In this document: piece after piece, positions 15,301 to 18,175 of the stretch | Position numbering within the stretch: position 1 is the stretch's first letter | Layout: each line of letters begins with the position of its first letter | From: JBMOGA01 sp049318625 | GTDB taxonomy: Bacteria > Pseudomonadota > Alphaproteobacteria > Rhizobiales > Hyphomicrobiaceae | Reading direction: 5' to 3' | Length of the DNA stretch: 18,175 nt | Assembly (NCBI GenBank): GCA_049318625.1 | Contig: JBMOGA010000069.1 | Coordinates: 1 to 18,175 of the forward strand | Translations under genes and position numbers: made by a program | The notes under the pieces: model-generated | Databases searched by the model: none | What the model saw: only the letters and a program-made list of their open reading frames with translations | Told to the model about the DNA's origin: nothing

Positions 15301-15432
15301 GTCGCGCCCGCCCTCGGCCGCGGCCGACACCTCGGCGATTGGCGGCGTCTCAGACGCAACCGCGCCCGCCGCCTTACCCTGCCCCTTGCCCTTGCCACCG
15401 CCCGTTTTGCCCGAGCCGTTGTCCTTGGCCAT
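12328..15432 (-). CDS. ileS: Isoleucyl-tRNA synthetase
   Basis: A 1034-residue class Ia synthetase that attaches isoleucine to tRNA-Ile and edits misactivated valine. Landmarks: LHDGPPYANGNIHIGTALN (94-112), with HIGT (106-109) where the signature is HIGH; GWDCHGLPIEWK (135-146); the CP1 editing domain with WTTTPWT (279-285) and GTGFVHTAPGHGREDF (383-398, Asp397); GSDQHRGWFQ; and KMSKS at 702-706. The C-terminal tail GRKCARSWRI...ELSPRDARAV keeps only one (Cys996) of the four zinc cysteines found in E. coli IleS. Residues 1-40 are a Gly/Lys/Ala-rich, probably disordered extension. The ATG at 15432 is taken as the start, with a modest GGCGGGA upstream; an in-frame ATG at 15450 has no visible ribosome site. 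Its stop overlaps lspA by ATGA. No T-box or leader peptide is apparent in the 186 bases upstream. Confidence 0.97.
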   Translation of the reverse strand: MAKDNGSGKTGGGKGKGQGKAAGAVASETPPIAEVSAAAEGGRDWSETLFLPKTDFPMRAGLPEMEPKILARWAEIDLYAKLRESAKGRTKFVLHDGPPYANGNIHIGTALNKILKDMVVRSQQMLGRDSNYVPGWDCHGLPIEWKIEEQYRAKGRNKDEVPVNEFREECRQFATHWLGVQREEFKRLGVIGDWAHPYTTMAFPAEAAIANELMKFAMNGALYRGSKPVMWSVVEKTALAEAEVEYHDYQSDTVFVKFPVVVSADDGANNINGAAVVIWTTTPWTIPGNRAISFSSKIAYGLYEVTQSPENNWARVGDKLVLADKLAADVMKAAKVDAFERRFDVKPAQIAGASCTHPLRDLAGGYQFFVPLLDGDHVTDDAGTGFVHTAPGHGREDFEIWMASGQLLAVRGIDATIPFTVDADGRFTKDAPGFEGKQVITDKGDKGDANDAVIKALVAANALIARGRLKHQYPHSWRSKKPVIFRNTPQWFIAMDKPIDAVTSAGQRTIRATALKAIAETEWVPQTGQNRIRGMIDAKPDWVISRQRAWGVPMTVFRNPETDEIIPSAKFAKSAEYIARVVAAFTEKGADAWFEEGAKERFLGGLVDDLSHWQQVRDTIEVWFDSGSTHAFVLEDAKNFPSLAGIHRQVDGGKDRVMYLEGSDQHRGWFQSSLIESCGTRGRAPYDVVLTHGFVLDEKGQKMSKSLGNTVAPQDVIKTSGADILRLWVGASDYSDDLRIGPEILKTFVETYRKLRNTTRWMLGALAHFTEADRVGVAAMPELERLMLHRLAELDGEIRTAYAAYDYRKVVAALSQFMNADLSAFYFDIRKDALYCEPLSSTTRKAALTVIDALFQHTTIWLAPILSFTCDEAWLARHGDAQGSVHLETFPVIPAGWRDEALAAKWETIRRVRRVVTGALELERAAKRLGSSLEAAPEVYIADAAVRAALDGVDLAEVAITSGATLVAGAAPASAFTLDDVPGVGVVPQRAEGRKCARSWRIGRDVGSDADYPELSPRDARAVRELIAAGRLVA

Positions 15433-15450
15433 GACGTCCCGCCGTCCCAT

Positions 15451-15464
15451 GTTCGTTATCGAAC
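15451..15464 (-). promoter_or_regulatory. Short inverted repeat just upstream of ileS
   Basis: GTTCG and CGAAC flank TTAT, 18 bases upstream of the ileS ATG on the minus strand. It could be a small leader hairpin or an operator half-site pair. At 5 bp per arm it may be chance. Confidence 0.2.
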
Positions 15465-15590
15465 GGGCCTTGTAGCAACGCTGCGCCGCACAATCCAGTG
15501 AGCGACGGCATCTGCCGCACGGGCCGCGCCCCATGGATCGCCACGGCCGCAATCCCCGATCGCAACCGATCCCCAATCCGAAGGTTGCAG

Positions 15591-15609
15591 AGGCGCCCTT
15601 GGGGCACCT
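15591..15609 (-). terminator. Hairpin after gcvPB, possible terminator
   Basis: On the minus strand AGGTGCCC and GGGCGCCT form an 8-bp stem (one G-T wobble) with a CAA loop, 9 bases after the gcvPB stop. No T-run follows, so it is a weak intrinsic terminator at best. Its position between gcvPB and ileS fits an operon end. Confidence 0.4.
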
Positions 15610-15618
15610 CCCCGTCCA

Positions 15619-17169
15619 TCAGACCCGCTTCCAGACGAGCTTCGGCTCGCGCGCCGCCTTCGTCTCGTCGAGACGCCGCCGCGGCGCCAGACGTGGCGCT
15701 TCCTGGAAGCGCGCGACATCACCGGCTTTCGCCGACGCCGCAAGATCGCGCAGCGTCGCGATGAACAGATCGAGCGATTGCTTCGATTCCGACTCTGTCG
15801 GCTCGATCAGCATGGCGCCATGGACGACCAGCGGGAAATACATGGTCATCGGATGATAGCCTTCGTCGATCATCGCCTTCGCGAAGTCGAGCGTCGTCAC
15901 GCCGGTGTCGGCCAGGAACTTGTCGTCGAACAACACCTCGTGCATGCACGCCTTGTCGCCGAACGGTTGGGTGAAGACATCCCGCAAGCCGGCGCGAATG
16001 TAGTTCGCGGCCAGCACCGCATCCTCCGACGCCTGACGCATCCCATCGCCACCGTGGCTCAACATGTAGGTCAGAGCCCGCACGAACATGCCCATCTGGC
16101 CGTGGAAGGCGGTGAGACGGCCAAACGGCTTGGCCCCGCGCGCCTCGGCCGCCGGCGTGTCCTCGACCAGCCGGAACCGACCGCCGTCGCGCACGACGAA
16201 CGGCACCGGCGCGAACGGCGCCAGCGCCTGTGACAGCACGACCGGACCCGAGCCCGGACCGCCGCCGCCGTGCGGTGTCGAGAATGTCTTGTGCAGGTTG
16301 ATGTGCATGGCGTCGACACCGAGGTCGCCCGGCCGCACCTTGCCGACGATCGCGTTGAAGTTGGCGCCGTCACAGTAGAAATAGGCGCCGGCCGCATGCA
16401 CGACCGCGGCAATCTCCGCCACCTCCGGCTCGAACAGGCCGCACGTGTTCGGATTGGTCAACATGATCGCGGCGACATCGTCGCCGAGCGCCGCTTTTAC
16501 GGCGTCCGCTGCCACCGTGCCGTCCGCCCGTGCCGGCACCGAGCGTACGGTGTAGCCCATGAAGGCCGCCGTCGCCGGGTTGGTGCCGTGCGCGCTGTCG
16601 GGCACGAGAACGACGGAGCGCTTGGCCCCCTTGGCCTCCTGCGCCGCCTTGATTGCCAGCATCCCGCACAATTCGCCGTGCGCCCCGGCCTTGGGGGACA
16701 GCGCCACCGACGCCATGCCGGTCAACTCGAGCAGATACCCCGACAGCGCCTCCATCAGGGCGAGCGCGCCTTCCACGGTCTTCTGCGGCTGCAACGGATG
16801 CACGTCCGCGAACCCCGGCAATCGGGCCATTTTCTCGTTGAGCCGCGGATTGTGCTTCATGGTGCAGGAGCCGAGCGGATACAGCCCGCTGTCGATCGCG
16901 TAATTCTTGCGCGACAGCCGCACGTAATGACGCATCGTCTCGGGCTCGGTCAGCCCCGGCCAGCCGATGGCCGCCGTCCGCGCAAGCCCGCCGAGCCGCG
17001 CCGCGACGGGCTTCGGTTCCGGCAGATCGACCCCGGTCTTGTCAGCCGCACCGGCCTCGAACACCAGCGGCTCCTCGTGATCGAGCCCGCGGTTGCCGGT
17101 GAACGTCCCGCGGTCGGTGGCGGCGGATGTGCCGGGCTGCGTTGGCCGGCCTTCCCGGTTCATGGTCAT
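15619..17169 (-). CDS. gcvPB: Glycine dehydrogenase (decarboxylating) subunit 2, P-protein C-terminal half
   Basis: A 516-residue PLP subunit of the split P-protein of the glycine cleavage system. It decarboxylates glycine and passes the aminomethyl group to lipoyl GcvH. Visible blocks: YPLGSCTMKHNP (97-108), GMASVALSPKAGAHGE (151-166), DSAHGTNPA (191-199), MLTNPNTCG (236-244), CDGANFNA (266-273), and the PLP-binding NLHKTFSTPHGGGGPG (291-306) with Lys294. Length is normal for the split subunit. The ATG at 17169 is preferred: GGAGGTG lies five bases upstream and ATGA overlaps the gcvPA stop; a second ATG two codons on is less well placed. An in-frame extension up to 17520 runs inside gcvPA and is rejected. 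Works only with GcvPA, as an A2B2-type enzyme. Confidence 0.96.
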   Translation of the reverse strand: MTMNREGRPTQPGTSAATDRGTFTGNRGLDHEEPLVFEAGAADKTGVDLPEPKPVAARLGGLARTAAIGWPGLTEPETMRHYVRLSRKNYAIDSGLYPLGSCTMKHNPRLNEKMARLPGFADVHPLQPQKTVEGALALMEALSGYLLELTGMASVALSPKAGAHGELCGMLAIKAAQEAKGAKRSVVLVPDSAHGTNPATAAFMGYTVRSVPARADGTVAADAVKAALGDDVAAIMLTNPNTCGLFEPEVAEIAAVVHAAGAYFYCDGANFNAIVGKVRPGDLGVDAMHINLHKTFSTPHGGGGPGSGPVVLSQALAPFAPVPFVVRDGGRFRLVEDTPAAEARGAKPFGRLTAFHGQMGMFVRALTYMLSHGGDGMRQASEDAVLAANYIRAGLRDVFTQPFGDKACMHEVLFDDKFLADTGVTTLDFAKAMIDEGYHPMTMYFPLVVHGAMLIEPTESESKQSLDLFIATLRDLAASAKAGDVARFQEAPRLAPRRRLDETKAAREPKLVWKRV

Positions 17170-18175
17170 GCCAGCACCTCCTGGAGCGCCACCACATAGG
17201 CCGCCCGGTCCTCGTCGGTATTGATCTCGGTCGAGGCGACGACGATCAGGTCGGCGAGCGACGGCTGACCCGGCTCGAGCCGCGACACCCGCACCCCGCC
17301 CATCACGCCCTTGTCCGCCAGCCGGTCGATGACGTCGGCGGCCGCGCCCGGCACGCGGATCGTGAATTCGTTGAAGAACGCCGTGTTGATGACCTCCACG
17401 CCCTTCACCGCAGCAAGCCGGGCGGCCAGATCGCAGGCGTTGGCGTGATTGATGGCGGCGAGCCGCCGCAGACCGGCCTCCCCGAGCAGCGTCGCGTGGA
17501 TCGTGAAGGCGAGGGCGCACAGCCCCGAGTTGGTGCAGATGTTGCTGGTCGCCTTCTCCCGCCGGATGTGCTGCTCACGGGTCGACAGCGTCAGAACGAA
17601 GCCGCGCCGGCCCTCGGCATCGACCGTCTCGCCGACGAGCCGCCCCGGCATCTGCCGCACATGCTTGTCACGCGCCGCGAACAGGCCAACGTACGGACCG
17701 CCGAAATTCAGACCGTTGCCGAGCGACTGCCCTTCTGCCGCGACGATATCCGCGCCCATCTCGCCGGGCGACTTGATGAGACCCAGCGCCACCACCTCGG
17801 TCACCGCGACCACCAGCAGCGCGCCCTTGGCATGTGCCGCGTCCGCGATCGGCTGCAGGTCCCGGATGTGGCCGTAGAAGCTCGGATACTGAACGACCAC
17901 ACACGAGGTCGCCCCGTCGATCGCCGCCACGATATCCTCGACACCGCGCGGGTCGGGAGCGAGCGTCACCAGTTCCGAGCCGCCGTGGTGCGACAGCGTC
18001 TCGACGACCTGTCTGTAATGCGGGTGCAGACCGCCCGAGACCACGGCCTTGCGTCGCCGCGTCACCCGGTGCGCCATCAACACCGCCTCCGCCGTCGCGG
18101 TCGAGCCGTCGTACATCGAGGCGTTGGCGACCTCCATGCCGGTGAGCCGCGCCACCTGGGTCTGGAACTCGAACA
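17166..18175 (-). CDS. gcvPA: Glycine dehydrogenase (decarboxylating) subunit 1, P-protein N-terminal half (5' end outside window)
   Basis: The reading frame stays open to the window edge, so this is a partial gene: 335 codons remain and about 110 N-terminal residues are probably missing. The visible part starts FEFQTQVARLTGMEVANASMYDGSTA, matching the GcvPA segment FEYQTxxxxLTGMxVANASMYDG. Other typical parts are ESLSHHGGSELVT-like LSHHGGSELV, VVVQYPSFYG, AEGQSLGNGLNFGGPYVG, MPGRLVGETVD and STREQHIRREKATSNICTN. A GTG at 18155 and ATGs further in lie within this conserved block and are not the true start. The C-terminus overlaps gcvPB by ATGA. GcvPA lacks the PLP-binding Lys, which is in GcvPB. 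The gcvT and gcvH genes usually precede it and would lie to the right of the window. Confidence 0.96.
   Translation of the reverse strand, partial: FEFQTQVARLTGMEVANASMYDGSTATAEAVLMAHRVTRRRKAVVSGGLHPHYRQVVETLSHHGGSELVTLAPDPRGVEDIVAAIDGATSCVVVQYPSFYGHIRDLQPIADAAHAKGALLVVAVTEVVALGLIKSPGEMGADIVAAEGQSLGNGLNFGGPYVGLFAARDKHVRQMPGRLVGETVDAEGRRGFVLTLSTREQHIRREKATSNICTNSGLCALAFTIHATLLGEAGLRRLAAINHANACDLAARLAAVKGVEVINTAFFNEFTIRVPGAAADVIDRLADKGVMGGVRVSRLEPGQPSLADLIVVASTEINTDEDRAAYVVALQEVLA
17175..17181 (-). promoter_or_regulatory. Ribosome binding site for gcvPB inside the gcvPA end
   Basis: GGAGGTG on the minus strand, five bases before the ATG at 17169. It lies within the last codons of gcvPA and supports coupled, balanced synthesis of the two subunits. 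Confidence 0.6.

Noticed and set aside
13588..15501. Plus-strand open frame of 637 codons opposite ileS
   Set aside because: It lies wholly antisense to a certain gene, its translation is rich in Arg/His/Gly/Leu with no recognisable domain, and long antisense frames are expected in high-GC DNA.
15433..15618. T-box, riboswitch or leader peptide ahead of ileS
   Set aside because: No specifier-loop or T-box sequence, no short isoleucine-rich frame and no convincing promoter hexamers were seen in these 186 bases.
17166..18175. Glycine riboswitch linked to the gcv genes
   Set aside because: The 5' end of the operon is outside the window, so nothing can be seen either way.

Overview
This window is GC-rich chromosomal DNA that reads as an alphaproteobacterium, most likely Hyphomicrobiales (Rhizobiales) or a close relative. 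The reasons are protein-level resemblance and gene order: ileS, lspA, a small lipoprotein gene, two M16 peptidase genes, pgi and mutL on one strand. This is recognition from memory, not a database result. The window is densely coded. It holds eleven complete protein genes, one further gene of less usual type (a degenerate PhnN-like protein), and one gene cut by the right edge. I see no rRNA, tRNA, insertion sequence, prophage or CRISPR array, and no gene-free stretch longer than about 190 bases.

Left block (1-3832, minus strand, read right to left): a threonine dehydratase with a C-terminal ACT domain, then an aspartate/glutamate-type amino-acid racemase very like E. coli YgeA, joined to it by an ATGA stop/start overlap. 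After these come a 225-residue protein that aligns with ribose 1,5-bisphosphokinase PhnN but has lost the P-loop and other active-site residues, and an AEC-family permease. All four run the same way with modest gaps and could be one amino-acid-related operon.

Middle: a 3-hydroxyisobutyrate-dehydrogenase-family gene (3978-4862) is the only plus-strand gene. It diverges from the dehydratase gene across 145 bases that hold candidate promoters for both directions. It converges on mutL at a perfect 10-bp hairpin (4887-4913), the likely shared terminator.

Right-central block (4974-15432, minus strand): ileS, lspA (ATGA overlap), lipoprotein, M16 peptidase with an intact zinc site, M16 partner without one, a short-form glucose-6-phosphate isomerase, and mutL. 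It combines isoleucine charging, lipoprotein maturation, envelope proteolysis, glycolysis and mismatch repair. The two M16 proteins carry complementary halves of a known bipartite active site.

Right edge (15619-18175, minus strand): the split glycine decarboxylase P-protein, gcvPA (5' end outside the window) then gcvPB, again joined by ATGA. The rest of the glycine cleavage operon probably lies off the right side.

I found no clearly new multi-gene system. The best candidate for something undescribed is the PhnN-like pseudo-kinase at 1107-1784. The next most interesting points are the HIGT variant of the HIGH motif and the lost C-terminal zinc cysteines in IleS, and the translationally coupled dehydratase/racemase pair.
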